From assembly GCA_046331425.1 (NCBI GenBank), contig JAXLQU010000006.1, positions 1 through 64,000 of the forward strand: a DNA stretch of 64,000 nucleotides. Direction: 5' to 3'. The notes beneath the pieces were generated by a model, which saw nothing but the letters and a program-made list of their open reading frames with translations, was not told where the DNA came from and did not search any database. Origin of the DNA: JANNUT01 sp046331425 (GTDB lineage: Bacteria > Acidobacteriota > Polarisedimenticolia > J045). The translations under genes were made by a program, and so were the position numbers. Shown piece after piece: positions 19,501-28,298 of this stretch; position 1 is the stretch's first letter, and each line of letters opens with the position of its first letter.

Positions 19501-20709
19501 GATCAACACCTCGTCAAAACCGTTGCCGTTGAAATCGCCGGCGCCGGAGACCGAAGCACCGAACTCGGCATTGGCTTGATCTCCCTCGGCGCGCCACGCC
19601 GGGGATGTCGGACCTCCGAGTCCGGCCGCCGAGCCCAACCAAACGAACGCGGCCCCTTCGTCCGGCGTTGCGCTCGACGATTGGTACAACGGAGCGCCAA
19701 TGATCACGTCGTGGAAACCATCACCATTGACATCGCCGGCGCTCGCCACGGACCGACCGAATGCTGCGCCTGGTTGGTTTATCTCGGCCGACCAGTTGGG
19801 GCTGATCGATGGGCCAGCGGCCGACCCGTGAAACACGAATACGCGGCCCTCATCGAGCTCTCCGCCGTCGAACATGTCCGCGCCAACGATCAGATCGGAG
19901 TAGCCATCGCGGTTCACATCGCCGGCAACAGCAACCGAGATCCCCAAACTGGCGCCGCCTTGCCCGCTGTAGAAGTTCCAGGTCGCCGTCGTCAGCAACG
20001 GATCGATCGTGATGGGGTAGCTCGCACCGGCATCATCAATGACAATCGCCAACCCCGAATCACACGGTTCGAAGTGTGCCGGGAGCTCTCGTTCCAACGC
20101 GTCGAGCACCTTCAGGTTGCTGTACTTCAAAACCGCAACGCCGTGCTCGTCCACCAACCATGCCGCCGACCGATCCTCCAACAGCGTCGCGCTCAATGTG
20201 CCGCCCAGTCGCAGCTCCAATCGCAGCGGTGCGCTTTGCTCGCGTTCGATCACAGGGCGAGCTAGATCGAAACCATGCTCCAATCCACGGGGGCTGTTTT
20301 CGGCCCACTCGACAACTTGGTCCCAGCGATGTTCGGCGCGAGCCTCGCGCCATGACACTGTTCCCGATCCTATCGTCGATACCTCACCGCCACGAGCGAT
20401 CGAGCTCAACTGCACGCTGAGTGTCCATCCACCAGCACTTGGATCGGCGCCCTTGGTCCGCGACTCGAATGAGATCTGCTCATTCGACAGCGTGGTGCGA
20501 AAGCCATGCGCACGATTGGGCGCGCTGCACCCGCGCTCGGCTGTAACCGAGAACTGATATTCGGATTCCTCGATCGCGGCAGTGGCATGCGTCAACCATT
20601 CGTCTTCTAAAGAGGCACCCGCCAGCGATGTGGCAACGATGCCAACCGCTGTGATCGAGGCTGCTATCCGAATGCTCTTCAATCGTTGACTGTGCGAGCT
20701 AGTCTGCAT
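16570..20709 (-). CDS. FG-GAP (integrin-alpha-like) repeat surface protein
   Basis: 1,379 residues. Signal-like N-terminus (about 1-32), a unique region to about 240, then 14 FG-GAP repeats of about 62-70 residues, each with FG.....AGDVNGDGF.D...GAP: calcium-loop and propeller-blade signatures. Fourteen repeats could form two seven-bladed propellers. The C-terminal region contains Cys-rich FN3-like sequence (YDVIRGSVSLM..., AWYYLVRGQNCAGPGLYG) shared in style with other secreted proteins here. The ATG overlaps the stop of the CHAT gene by 11 bases, so it is the last gene of the sigma/anti-sigma/CHAT operon. An adhesin or substrate for the CHAT protease is inferred. Confidence 0.92.
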   Translation of the reverse strand: MQTSSHSQRLKSIRIAASITAVGIVATSLAGASLEDEWLTHATAAIEESEYQFSVTAERGCSAPNRAHGFRTTLSNEQISFESRTKGADPSAGGWTLSVQLSSIARGGEVSTIGSGTVSWREARAEHRWDQVVEWAENSPRGLEHGFDLARPVIEREQSAPLRLELRLGGTLSATLLEDRSAAWLVDEHGVAVLKYSNLKVLDALERELPAHFEPCDSGLAIVIDDAGASYPITIDPLLTTATWNFYSGQGGASLGISVAVAGDVNRDGYSDLIVGADMFDGGELDEGRVFVFHGSAAGPSISPNWSAEINQPGAAFGRSVASAGDVNGDGFHDVIIGAPLYQSSSATPDEGAAFVWLGSAAGLGGPTSPAWRAEGDQANAEFGASVSGAGDFNGNGFDEVLIGAPRFTDGQTREGKVFAWLGSPTGLGPNGNPGNAFWKSQSDQPDADFGRSVAPAGDVNADGFDDVVIGSPLFNNPTTDEGRAFVWLGSATGPTPLGVPGNANWSAEGNEMAAQFGASVAGVGDVDGDGDAEILIGIPFADSGGSNEGRAQMYYGSVTGPSTTVSWSGESDQNDAHFGSAVAPAGDVNGDGFADVAVGAPDYEDSVATDGEGRSFIWYGSGSGPTASGHPGNEDWSVDGAQSGAHFGKSLSGAGDVDGDGFGDFVVGAPGHSNTFSGEGRAAAYRGSGAGLATTSSWNPGGGAVDAFLGTRVAAAGDLNGDGYGDVAIGAERFDGPGVDAGRVFVYQGSSNGLPLTATIVLQGAVANARFGASLARAGDVNGDGFSDLVVGASHYSNGQTEEGRLYVYRGSAAGLSATNYWFAELDQPFAHLGSSAAGGDLNRDGFGDVFAGAPQYDADVVNGGAAFGWQGSATGLPAIQGTVANADWFVASTQADSNFGAALTSVGDFDRDGFSDLAVGAPLEDSPEIDEGAVYVYRGKSRAPAREECWRGQINVAGAHFGEALAAAGDVDRDGFADLVIGAPQFSGVQPSEGKAFLYRGTVNGTPTTPAWSVESNQAQAHFGAAVGGGGDVNGDGFSDIVIGAPDYTAGLSGQGRVSVYHGSSSGPATTASRQLDGDQAGSRFGAAVAMAGDVNGDGFADLLVGAPDRTGSISKEGRASLFYGNGSDGIDGRTRQAITTGAAPIDVGGRSDSLTSFRLRMTGRSPAGRTRARLEWELKPFGQLFDGTGLTVGSTVDTGASGALLDELSAGMQEGKSYSWRARQLWRPPVFPQSRWTLPTFGSSAFVLLQAGCNDPDLGDASNELTMEGTALRWTAIPGANHYDVIRGSVSLMLQNVASGRTIFYSFYISCEACAAENVDQLATDDADVPAAGQAWYYLVRGQNCAGPGLYGSVDPDEAGGAEGKDGLNYRNHSCD

Positions 20710-23545
20710 AGTGAGGTCTCCGTCGCCAGCCCAACCAGATCAGTACCATCACCGCGATTGCACCCACCGCGAGCAACCAGGGCAGAAATACGACGGCCCA
20801 CGCGGGGCGTGGCACGCCACCCGGGAACGGCACGATGTCTCCGCGTCCGAGCACCACGAAGCCGGCCCACGCTGCCGCCGGTTGTCCGCGTTGTAGTGCA
20901 CTCCGTTCCGCACCGGCCAGCGCGGTTGCTACCGACTCGCCTCGCGACAGGCCGCTGGACAGCGAGGCGATCAGATCGGCCGCCTCCTCATCGCGCATCG
21001 GCCAGAGGCTGGCAACCACGCTCGACGCACCAGCCTCGAAGAACGAGCGCGACAGGCCCAGCACACCCTCTCCGGCGATCGCTTCACCGGTTGCTGTCTG
21101 ACACGCCGACAACATCATGAGCGAGCCTGGCAACTTCAGCGCTGCAATCTCGCGCGGCTGCAGCAATCCATCCTCATGCTGTTCGCCTGCTGCCAACAGC
21201 ACCGCACTACGATCGGGCTCGACCTCATCGACGACCGCGTGCGCGGCCAGGTGCAGCACGCCGCAATGCGAGAGATCGGTGGTCTTCAGTCGATACTCAC
21301 TCGCAGCTTCGCCGGTGTACGACGTGCCGCTTCGCAGGGCGCTCGCCAGCGCGCGCGCCTCACGTCGGGCTGCGTGAAGTTGCCCCAGTGCGAGGGCGCT
21401 CCCGAACAATGCGCTTCGCTCCGTCGCGCCGGGTTTGCTCGCCTCCGCTCGCGCTAGGGTCGGATCGGCCAATGAGAGGAAACTGCCTTGGGCGTGACCG
21501 CTCTGGGTTGCTTGGAGCGCCCAGGTTGCTGCCGATGGTGCAAACGACAGCGCGTAGCGTGCGATCAACGGTGGTCCATCGCCGCTGGAACGCAACGCGG
21601 CCAATGGCAAGCGATGCAATGGGGTGTCAGGCACGATCACCAACTGCTGAACGTCGTCGGGGAGTTGCTTCAAAACCGGCTCGACCAGAGTCTGGTACAA
21701 ACCGACCGAAGCGGATGGTTCCGACGCCTCGCGCCCTCGCAATAACCCGAGATACAGCGACACCTGATGTGCGACGGTAGCTTGTGAAGAGAGCTCGACC
21801 AGCGCGCTTCGTTGGGGGCTAACAACGAATGCCAGGCCCGGCAACGCGACACCGTCATCGCTCACACTCGGAAAACAGTACGACACCAACGCCTGACCTG
21901 GGGCGAGCGCTGCCTGGATCTCTTGCAACGAAAGCACTCTGGGGGCGGTGCGCTCGCGAAAACGGCGATCGTTGCGTGCGAGCCGATCGCGCAGCAACCG
22001 TTCCTCGCTTTCGAGCCGGCGCAGTTCGGTCAACATCCCATTGCGCTCACCGTCGGCGAGATCCTGATTCACGAGGCCGCGCTGCACTTCAGCGATCTGA
22101 TCCAGGACTCTCTCGCGCGCTGACCGGTCGGGGGTGTCTTCGGGGAGCGGCCGTGCAACGCGCGCCGCACTGAGCGCAGCGAGCAACGCTCCAGCGCGCC
22201 ATCGCTCCACGACTTCGAATGCTCGCGCGATGCCGTTGTCGTCCCCGGATGACCCCAAGAGAGCCGCGAGCCTGAGATAGGCGGATGAGTACTGCGCGAA
22301 AACATGAGCTTGCGTCGAGGCTTCCGGTTGAAGCGCTCTGATTTGTTCGGCCACATCGACCGCGGTCTGCAGTTCGCTGATCGCGGCGTGACGATCTCCA
22401 CCGCGTTCAAGCCACTGCGCTCGGGCGAGGTGCGTTTGATACAACTCACGGCGATTCGAGGAGCGCTCGGCCAACGCGCGAGCCTCGTCGAGCAGCAACT
22501 TCCCTCGCCGATAGCTCGGCGCCGGCGGCTGACCGCCGAGCGCCGCGAGTTGCCGCAGCGCGGCGCCGATCTTGTCGATCAGCTCGAGTTTTCTGGCCAG
22601 CTCGAGGGCGCGGGTGGCGTTGTCGATGCGCTCGCTCGAGGGACGATCGGCCTGGGCGGCGAGCAACAGACGCACCTTCGACTCAGCGCCTGGATTAGGC
22701 GCGTCGATCGCAATCTGCAGCGCTTCCTGCAACCGCTTATCGACCTCGCTCGGGTCGATCTCGCCGTTTTCTCTGCGCTCCACGGCCAAGATTGCAAGGT
22801 TGAGCCTGTATCCCGCCTCATCGACCGGGTCCTTGGTGCTGTGCTCGATCTCGGCGGCCCTTAGAAATCGCTCGTACGACTCACGCCGGCGACCCAGGGC
22901 CCAGGCAACTTGGCCCAATCCGTTCTGCACCAACGTCTGCAAGTAGGTGTCGGGCGGATCGGTACCTGGAAACACCTGCGCCTCGACCTCGCTGTAGATC
23001 GAGTAGGCCAGCCCGTAGTCTCGCGCGTACCAGGCAGCGAGCCCTTCGTGATATCGCACCTTCAGGCGCAGCGATTGCTTACCCGACGCGCTTGCTATCG
23101 CCGAGGCCCGTGACAGCGCAGCGGACGCCGCTACGAACTCTCCGCGGCGTGCGTGAACGAAGAACAGCGACGTCAGCGTCCAGATCCCTTGCTCGTAGTC
23201 CCGAGTCTGCTCGAACGATTCTGCAGCCGCGCTGTAGTGCGCCTCTGCGCTCCGGTCGCCGCGCGTGCTTTCTAGATTCGCCAACGCCAAGAGTGCGTGA
23301 GCATTGTGGGGCTCGCGTTTGACGATCGCCTTCAGCTCAGCAATCGCCTCGCTATTCAGCCGATGCCGGCGAGCGACGTAGCCAAAACAGCGATATGCGG
23401 CGGGCTCGGCTGGATAGCGCCGCACCAACGCACGACACTCGGACAGCGTCTTCGGGTTGGTCTTCGCCAGATCGAGCTTGGCCTGCGCCGGCACTGCTGC
23501 AACCAGCAGTGCCAACGGCAGCGATGTATACCAGCCGCGTCCCAT
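20699..23545 (-). CDS. Exported TPR-CHAT caspase-like protease, membrane anchored
   Basis: 948 residues. Residues 1-22 form a signal peptide (LPLALLVAAVPAQA); about 25-470 are tetratricopeptide-like helical repeats (AVVKREPHNAHALLALANLE-type units); about 560-890 form a CHAT domain with catalytic His in LHLAAHAVVD (about residue 769) and Cys in MMLSACQTATGE (about 815), followed by GLSRSFFEAGASSVVASLW. A C-terminal transmembrane helix (WAVVFLPWLLAVGAIAVMVL) ends in Arg-rich WRRRPHYAD. The predicted topology puts TPR and CHAT in the periplasm. CHAT is a caspase/separase-clan Cys protease. Likely cotranscribed with the anti-sigma gene (25-base gap) and overlapping the FG-GAP gene. Confidence 0.92.
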   Translation of the reverse strand: MGRGWYTSLPLALLVAAVPAQAKLDLAKTNPKTLSECRALVRRYPAEPAAYRCFGYVARRHRLNSEAIAELKAIVKREPHNAHALLALANLESTRGDRSAEAHYSAAAESFEQTRDYEQGIWTLTSLFFVHARRGEFVAASAALSRASAIASASGKQSLRLKVRYHEGLAAWYARDYGLAYSIYSEVEAQVFPGTDPPDTYLQTLVQNGLGQVAWALGRRRESYERFLRAAEIEHSTKDPVDEAGYRLNLAILAVERRENGEIDPSEVDKRLQEALQIAIDAPNPGAESKVRLLLAAQADRPSSERIDNATRALELARKLELIDKIGAALRQLAALGGQPPAPSYRRGKLLLDEARALAERSSNRRELYQTHLARAQWLERGGDRHAAISELQTAVDVAEQIRALQPEASTQAHVFAQYSSAYLRLAALLGSSGDDNGIARAFEVVERWRAGALLAALSAARVARPLPEDTPDRSARERVLDQIAEVQRGLVNQDLADGERNGMLTELRRLESEERLLRDRLARNDRRFRERTAPRVLSLQEIQAALAPGQALVSYCFPSVSDDGVALPGLAFVVSPQRSALVELSSQATVAHQVSLYLGLLRGREASEPSASVGLYQTLVEPVLKQLPDDVQQLVIVPDTPLHRLPLAALRSSGDGPPLIARYALSFAPSAATWALQATQSGHAQGSFLSLADPTLARAEASKPGATERSALFGSALALGQLHAARREARALASALRSGTSYTGEAASEYRLKTTDLSHCGVLHLAAHAVVDEVEPDRSAVLLAAGEQHEDGLLQPREIAALKLPGSLMMLSACQTATGEAIAGEGVLGLSRSFFEAGASSVVASLWPMRDEEAADLIASLSSGLSRGESVATALAGAERSALQRGQPAAAWAGFVVLGRGDIVPFPGGVPRPAWAVVFLPWLLAVGAIAVMVLIWLGWRRRPHYAD

Positions 23546-23570
23546 GCAGCGCCTCGTTGTGTGCTCGCCA

Positions 23571-24230
23571 TTACTCCAACGTCACCGTATGCGTCGTTCC
23601 CTCCACCACACGTCCATCCGGCAAGACAGCCGACACGCGCCAGTACAAGACAGCGCCCGTTGTCACCCCTTCCAGAGCACTCGCCGGTACCGTGACGTGC
23701 GACATCGTCAGCCCCGCAGCGTTGTAGATCGACTCGAGGTTCTCTCGAGCCACTTCGACACGATAGAGCGCACCGCTGCCGGCATCCGTCCAACGCAGCA
23801 TGAAGTTGTTGCGAGGCAGCGTTGCGTGGTCACCAAGTAGCGCTTCCAACGGCCTTTCCGATTGCGTTCTCTCGACCACGGTTGTCCGATCACGAGTCGT
23901 CATGAACACACCAACAGCGACCAGACCACACGCGAGTGCTGCGGCCAAACCCCACACGCGATACGAACGCGCCGGCACACGCACGCTGATCGCTGGTGCG
24001 GTTCTCCCGACGACCGCTCGCGCTTCGTTCGCCATGCGCCACGCGCTGGCGCAGGCGCTGCAACGGGCCGCGTGCAGCACCAACGCTCGAACCTGCTCGG
24101 CTGGGAGATTTCCATGGGCAGCATCCCAAATCACCTCCGAAGGCGGACACCCGTGTTGTCCCTGCGAATCAGGCGGCAATGGTGCGAAGGCATCTTTGAT
24201 CCGATCGAGCTCGTTCGGTTCGAACGTCAC
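23571..24230 (-). CDS. Zinc-finger anti-sigma factor, single-pass
   Basis: 219 residues. The cytoplasmic part holds a ZAS-type motif, His53-x3-Cys57-x2-Cys60 (LHAARCSACASAW), with an extra His26/Cys28 before it. One transmembrane helix at about 92-110 (VWGLAAALACGLVAVGVFM) is followed by about 108 periplasmic residues with a beta-rich FN3-like look (LRWTDAGSGALYRVEVARENL, LYWRVSAVLPDGRVVEG). Its start overlaps the sigma gene stop by 4 bases. Anti-sigma factors of this type bind the sigma in the cytoplasm and are released by envelope signals or proteolysis; the CHAT protease encoded next is a candidate for that step (inference). Confidence 0.85.
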   Translation of the reverse strand: MTFEPNELDRIKDAFAPLPPDSQGQHGCPPSEVIWDAAHGNLPAEQVRALVLHAARCSACASAWRMANEARAVVGRTAPAISVRVPARSYRVWGLAAALACGLVAVGVFMTTRDRTTVVERTQSERPLEALLGDHATLPRNNFMLRWTDAGSGALYRVEVARENLESIYNAAGLTMSHVTVPASALEGVTTGAVLYWRVSAVLPDGRVVEGTTHTVTLE

Positions 24231-24757
24231 GGGGTCACCCCCTTTCTACCAAGGCAGTCACGCAGGTCGGCCAGCCCTCGGTAGATGAGGTTGTTTGCCT
24301 TCTTGTCGTCGATCCGCATCGCGTCTCCCACCTGATGCTGCGTGTGCCCAAACAGGTGCAAGGCAGCCGCAATCCGCCTCGGCTCGATCAGGCCCTCGAG
24401 GCAGTCGCGAATCGCCACCGACAGCTCGGTCCGCTCGCGGCTGCGTTCGGGGTTGCTCGCTGCACCAGCCGGCAAGGCCGCCACCGCCGGATCGTCGTCC
24501 GGCACCTCGCGGCGTCGTGAGACACGTCGGATCTCATCGATGGTTACGCTATAGGCAACCCTCCACAGGTAGGACGAACCAAAGCCGTCGGGTGCCTCAC
24601 CCCGTTCGACAATTTCTACGACTCGCAGCAAGGCGGTTTGTACCAAGTCGTCTCGCTGCGCATTCAGCCAACGCGGACAGACACGCTTGACCCACGCTTC
24701 GAGTTGTCCTCTCAGCTCGCTCGCCTGCTGTTCGGTGATTCGTACGCTCGGCGCCAT
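24227..24757 (-). CDS. ECF-type RNA polymerase sigma factor
   Basis: 176 residues. Region 2 is around LVQTALLRVVEIVERG and YLWRVAYSVTIDEIRRVSRR; region 4 is around RRIAAALHLFGHTQHQVGDAM and KKANNLIYRGLADLRDCL. The linker between them is Ala/Pro-rich. It heads the leftward operon sigma, anti-sigma, TPR-CHAT, FG-GAP. A TTGACA hexamer 52-57 bases upstream of the ATG could serve expression. Autoregulation is usual for ECF operons but is not shown by the sequence. Divergent from the subtilase at 24866. Confidence 0.9.
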   Translation of the reverse strand: MAPSVRITEQQASELRGQLEAWVKRVCPRWLNAQRDDLVQTALLRVVEIVERGEAPDGFGSSYLWRVAYSVTIDEIRRVSRRREVPDDDPAVAALPAGAASNPERSRERTELSVAIRDCLEGLIEPRRIAAALHLFGHTQHQVGDAMRIDDKKANNLIYRGLADLRDCLGRKGVTP

Positions 24758-24785
24758 TCGGCCCCCGGGGCGTTGGAGAGCACCT

Positions 24786-24814
24786 GTCTATCCGTGTCGT
24801 CCCGTATCTGTCAA
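24786..24814 (-). promoter_or_regulatory. Candidate promoter of the sigma/CHAT operon
   Basis: On the minus strand a perfect TTGACA (24814-24809) is followed after 17 bases by ATAGAC (24791-24786). This gives a housekeeping-type -35 with a weak -10, about 30 bases before the sigma factor ATG. The 108-base intergenic space must also hold the promoter of the divergent subtilase gene. Confidence 0.4.
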
Positions 24815-24865
24815 CCACGTGAGGCATCACGCAGCTGGACTTCGTCATGTCCTGTGGAGGACCTG

Positions 24866-27800
24866 ATGATGTTCGAACGAATTCGGCTCGCGAAACTCGG
24901 TTCACTCGTCGCCGCGCTTTCACTCTCACCGCTCTCGGCGACCGCCAACGATCCCGCCGATGCGCCGGTGGTCGACATTTCAGTTGCGCCCGAGGGGCGT
25001 TACGTCTTCGAAGCGCTCGACTCGGTCGGCCTCGAGAAGCAGGCCGCCGACGATCCGGCTGAGCTGGTATTTCGAGGTGGAGTGCGCCTTCGTCCCGAAC
25101 CAGGCATCGCCAGCGAGGTACGGTTGCCGTTGTCGGGAACGATGGTGCTGCAGTTCCCAGCACCAATTCGACACGAATGGCGTTCGGCGCTCGTCGCCGC
25201 AGGCGTTTCGATTCGCGACTACATCCAAGGGAACGCGTACCTCGTCGAGGTTCCGGAGTCTGCCAGTGAAACGCTCTTGGCGTGGGTCGGCAGCCGATTC
25301 GTGCGATCGATCGTTCTGTATCCATTGGTGGCGCGCGTCGAACGCGGATTGGCCGAGCGTGTGCAGCGGGCCACGCAGAACTTACACGAGCGGGTGACCG
25401 TTCGACTGCTTCACCCCCTCGATGCCGAGGAGTTCGATCGCGTCGCTGCGGTTCTCGCAGTCGAGTCGGCCAGCGCCGACGACCGGCCGGCGTTGCGTGG
25501 CTACGTCTTGACTGGAGATTTGCAACGACTCGCTGCACTGCCATTCATCGAGTGGATCGAGAACTACGCCGACAGCCGCGAACAGAACTTCGAAGGTGCG
25601 ATGAGCGGTGGCGTCGATCGAATTCAGTCGATCGGTACCTACACCGGTGCCGGTGTGCGTGTTGCGGTGATTGACAGCGGCATCGCGCGCTCCGGTACTG
25701 CCGCAGACTGCGGGCCGGCCGCGGGAAACTGGCATCCCGACCTGAGTTCGGCTCGAGTCGCTGATGACTGGGATTTCTTCAATGGTGATACCAACGCGTG
25801 CGACAGTCGCGGTCACGGTACGCATGTCGCTGGGACGATAGCCGGTGACGGAACCAATACCACCACGCACAAGGGGATGGCGCCCGGCGCGACGCTCTTG
25901 ATCTACAAGGACTGCTGCGACGCCAACGGCTTCGGCTTCCGCAACTTCTCTTCGGCGTTGACGCGTGCGGCAGCCAACGATGCGCTGGTCGTGGGAAATA
26001 GCTGGGGCGGCGGCAACGGGATCTACAACGCCAACGCCGAAGATGCTGATGATGCCGCGCGCGGCGTGTTCAACGGCAGCGATGGCTTGCCGCAGCGGAT
26101 GCTGCTGACGGTCTCGGCCGGGAACGACAACGACCTGGTCTCGTCTCCGGCTAGCGCCAAGAACGTGATCGCTGTAGCGGCGACCAAGGATGGACACGAC
26201 TCCGGCGCTGGCGGCGCATGCTGGTGCGTCAACAACAACTTGAACGGCTGTGCGACCAACTGTGATGGCAACCCAGGTGTCGACCCAAGTTGTTTCGACA
26301 ACTACTGGGTGCCCACCGAACGGATCTGCTTTTCCAACTACGGCAAGATCGACACCGACGGTGATGGTTACTTCCGACTCAAACCAGATATCGCGGCGCC
26401 CGGTACGCGGATCGAGTCGACGGCAGCATCGCATCTGTATGCCGACTCCCGTCTCTACACGCTCAAGGACGGCACGAGTATGGCGCAGCCGATGGTGGCG
26501 GGTGCTGCCGCTTTGGTCTACGACGCCTTCGATTCGGTATGGGATTGGCCGGAGATGGTCAAGGCCAAGTTGCTCGCCACCGCCGTCGACATGGGAGATC
26601 GCACTCGATTCGGACACGGCATGCTCGACACCTTTCACGCCGTCTACGATTCCAGCAGTTTCGATACGCTGCGCTGGTCCGGCAGGTCGATCAGCGGGAC
26701 GGGGAACGAGGTCGAGCTGACGTTCGATGTTCCCGCCGGTTTCCGCGAGGTGCGTGTTTACATCGCGTGGTCGGACCCGTCGTCCTCCTCGACCGAGGTT
26801 GTGAACGATCTCGATCTTCGCGTCTATGACGCTGCGAACGTACTGGTGGGATCATCGACCTTCAACGATGAGACGGTCGAGTCCGTTCGCGTCACCAGCG
26901 GCACCTCGGGCCAGTGGCGCGCTGTGATTCGCGGCGAGAACGTCCCGCAGCCGAGCCAGCGCTTCGGGATGATCGCCGTGGCAAGGCTGCGCGACGCAAC
27001 GCTGTCATTGAGTGCATCGGTCAGTGATAGCTGTGTGCGGCCCGGGCAGGCGTTCAGCGTTTCGACCACGGCTTCCAACAGTGGCTACACCGTCGCGGCC
27101 ACGAGCGTCGAGCTCGATCTGCCTGACGATGACAATGCGTTCGAGCTGGTAGACGTAGACATCCCTACCGAGGATCCGGCGCGCTCGAAGACGCTGGATG
27201 ACACTCAGATCTGGCTACAGTGGGCCTCCAACCAGTACGACGTGACGGTGGGCGAGGTGAACTCGTCGATCACACGCGACTTGACCTGGAACTTGAGAGC
27301 CGGCGCAGCCGCGAGCGACGCCGAGTATCTGCTCTATCTCTCGACCAGCGGTCGAGGCAGCAGCACCACGCCGATTCAGCGGCGGATTCGCATCGACAGT
27401 CAGCCGCCGAGCGTTGTCCGCTCGCTCACGAGCAGCTCGCACGTCATCGGCAAGTGCTCGAACAGCGATGCGATCACGATGCAGTGGGTTGCAGCCGGCG
27501 ATCCTGGCCAGTGCGATATCGACGGTTACGGCCTGCTGTGGACTAACACAGCTCCTGCACTCCCAGGTCAGGTCAAGGACATCGAAGAGGTCACGACGAT
27601 CACCCAGACGCTCGGCAGTTCCGCGTCTGGCCGGTACTTCAACATTCGCGCCGTCGACAACGCCGGGAACTGGAGTGACAGCTACGAAAGTTCCGGACCG
27701 TACTACATCGACACAGTCGATCCGGGGGATGCGACGGCGCTCAGCAGCCCATCACACCCGATCGGCTCGTGTAGCGGCAACAACTCGGTCACGATCAAGT

Positions 27801-28285
27801 GGTCGGCGGCTCCCGACGCGCACTGCGGCGTTGATGGGTACGGGTTGAACTGGACGTTGGGAGCGACCGGGATCCCCTCAGCCGTCAAGGACATCGAGGA
27901 AGTAACACAGGTCACTCAAACGGTCGCGTACAGCAACTCGCCCCGCTACTTCAACATTCGCTCCGTCGATAACGCTGGGAACTGGGCCGACGGCTTCGCT
28001 TGGTACGGCCCGTTCACGATCGATCGACTTCCCGCCGCGATCAACGGTGTTTCGGTGACGAAGTCGGGGACCGATTTGCGATTGTCATGGAGTGCGGCCC
28101 CCGACGCTGACTACTACCGCGTGTATCGCTCCGCGTCGGCACAGATGACCGGCAAGGTGCAGCGCGGCGGCGACGTCGCAGCACCGGCAACGACGTCACT
28201 CGATGCCGGGGCTGCCACCGATGGCGCCTCGATCTACTTCTATCAAATCGTTGGAACCAACATCTGCGGCGCCGCTGGCCCGTGA
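24866..28285 (+). CDS. Secreted subtilisin-like (S8) serine protease with FN3-like C-terminal repeats
   Basis: 1,139 residues from the ATG at 24866 (GGAGG 5 bases upstream; a second ATG follows at once). Signal peptide about 1-30, a propeptide-like region to about 250, then the S8 catalytic domain: Asp in VRVAVIDSGIA, His in RGHGTHVAGTIAG, Ser in DGTSMAQPMVAG. A Cys-rich insert (ACWCVNNNLNGCATNC...) and a DTDGDGYF calcium-type loop lie before the Ser. A jelly-roll-like domain follows, then two related repeats (KDIEEVTTITQT / KDIEEVTQVTQT; RYFNIRAVDNAGNW / RYFNIRSVDNAGNW) and a final FN3-like module ending NICGAAGP. It faces the CHAT operon and lies 13 bases before the propeller protein gene. 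Confidence 0.92.
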   Translation: MMFERIRLAKLGSLVAALSLSPLSATANDPADAPVVDISVAPEGRYVFEALDSVGLEKQAADDPAELVFRGGVRLRPEPGIASEVRLPLSGTMVLQFPAPIRHEWRSALVAAGVSIRDYIQGNAYLVEVPESASETLLAWVGSRFVRSIVLYPLVARVERGLAERVQRATQNLHERVTVRLLHPLDAEEFDRVAAVLAVESASADDRPALRGYVLTGDLQRLAALPFIEWIENYADSREQNFEGAMSGGVDRIQSIGTYTGAGVRVAVIDSGIARSGTAADCGPAAGNWHPDLSSARVADDWDFFNGDTNACDSRGHGTHVAGTIAGDGTNTTTHKGMAPGATLLIYKDCCDANGFGFRNFSSALTRAAANDALVVGNSWGGGNGIYNANAEDADDAARGVFNGSDGLPQRMLLTVSAGNDNDLVSSPASAKNVIAVAATKDGHDSGAGGACWCVNNNLNGCATNCDGNPGVDPSCFDNYWVPTERICFSNYGKIDTDGDGYFRLKPDIAAPGTRIESTAASHLYADSRLYTLKDGTSMAQPMVAGAAALVYDAFDSVWDWPEMVKAKLLATAVDMGDRTRFGHGMLDTFHAVYDSSSFDTLRWSGRSISGTGNEVELTFDVPAGFREVRVYIAWSDPSSSSTEVVNDLDLRVYDAANVLVGSSTFNDETVESVRVTSGTSGQWRAVIRGENVPQPSQRFGMIAVARLRDATLSLSASVSDSCVRPGQAFSVSTTASNSGYTVAATSVELDLPDDDNAFELVDVDIPTEDPARSKTLDDTQIWLQWASNQYDVTVGEVNSSITRDLTWNLRAGAAASDAEYLLYLSTSGRGSSTTPIQRRIRIDSQPPSVVRSLTSSSHVIGKCSNSDAITMQWVAAGDPGQCDIDGYGLLWTNTAPALPGQVKDIEEVTTITQTLGSSASGRYFNIRAVDNAGNWSDSYESSGPYYIDTVDPGDATALSSPSHPIGSCSGNNSVTIKWSAAPDAHCGVDGYGLNWTLGATGIPSAVKDIEEVTQVTQTVAYSNSPRYFNIRSVDNAGNWADGFAWYGPFTIDRLPAAINGVSVTKSGTDLRLSWSAAPDADYYRVYRSASAQMTGKVQRGGDVAAPATTSLDAGAATDGASIYFYQIVGTNICGAAGP

Positions 28286-28298
28286 GGAGGAAACAGAC

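Noticed and set aside
20699..23545. TPR-CHAT as Csx29 of a type III-E CRISPR system
   Set aside because: No CRISPR array, no Cas7-11 and no Csx30/Csx31 in the window; the protein has a signal peptide and membrane anchor unlike Csx29.
25382..26638. 418-residue minus-strand open frame inside the subtilase gene
   Set aside because: It lies wholly within the catalytic domain code of the plus-strand gene, which has all three catalytic motifs.
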